From Pseudomonadaceae bacterium (GTDB lineage Bacteria; Pseudomonadota; Gammaproteobacteria; Pseudomonadales; Pseudomonadaceae): a DNA stretch of 64,000 bases. The position numbers were made by a program, and so were the translations under genes. Positions 63,757-64,000 of the stretch are shown piece after piece (the stretch's first letter is position 1; every line of letters begins with the position of its first letter). The stretch spans positions 30,618 through 94,617 of the forward strand of contig JAIETJ010000037.1 of assembly GCA_019745275.1 (NCBI GenBank), given 5' to 3'. The notes below the pieces were generated by a model. It saw only the letters and a list, made by a program, of their open reading frames with translations. It ran no database searches and was not told the DNA's origin.

Positions 63757-64000
63757 GAGGTTTTCCTCCGGGGTTCAAATAAACTCACCGCCTCTGCGCG
63801 GCCCTTTACCTGAAAATCACCATGGGCGATAAACTCAAACTGCTCGCCACAGGCCTGCCGAGTGGCCGCTGACACCAGTAAGCAGGCTCGCCCCTTGGTT
63901 AAGCCTTCGATGCGACTGGCCAAGTTCACCGTGTCGCCAATGGCAGTGTAGTCGTAGCGCTGGCTGGCGCCGACCATCCCGACGACTGCACTGCCGGTGT
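63753..64000 (-). CDS. Class III adenylate/guanylate cyclase (C-terminal part; runs off the right edge)
   Basis: [70 protein letters not shown]. Confidence 0.9.
   Translation of the reverse strand, partial: TGSAVVGMVGASQRYDYTAIGDTVNLASRIEGLTKGRACLLVSAATRQACGEQFEFIAHGDFQVKGRAEAVSLFEPRRKTS

Overview
This is a chromosomal window from a Pseudomonas-like gammaproteobacterium, judged from gene order and protein motifs read by eye; no database search was run. Most of it is a conserved housekeeping backbone: amino-acid ABC transporter, dtd, pip, fbp, estA-type autotransporter esterase, GGDEF protein, DUF3999/DUF2339 pair, phosphoethanolamine transferase, typA, thiI, glnA, three tandem DUF4124 genes, ntrB/ntrC, trmL, secB, grxC, rhodanese, gpmI, envC-like, ctpA-like, hisFAHB, asmA, mutY, yggX, tRNA-Phe, HD-GYP protein, M48 protease, SH3 protein and a partial class III cyclase. 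The main accessory block is a ~17.4-kb MSHA-type (type IVa) pilus cluster at 27953-45368, all on the minus strand, in the order mshI/I2-J-K-L-M-N-E-G-F-B-A-C-D-O-P-Q. It lies between ntrC and trmL, which are near neighbours in P. aeruginosa PAO1 from memory. The most unusual structures are dispersed palindromic repeats at cistron junctions. A 144-bp MITE-like inverted repeat forms the 5' end of mshK. A two-hairpin GTAGGG-type repeat encodes nearly all of a 52-aa prepilin leader of mshO. Related repeats fill the mshE/mshG and hisA/hisF gaps. I found no phage, IS transposase, CRISPR array or rRNA, and nothing I would call a wholly new defence or biosynthetic system.
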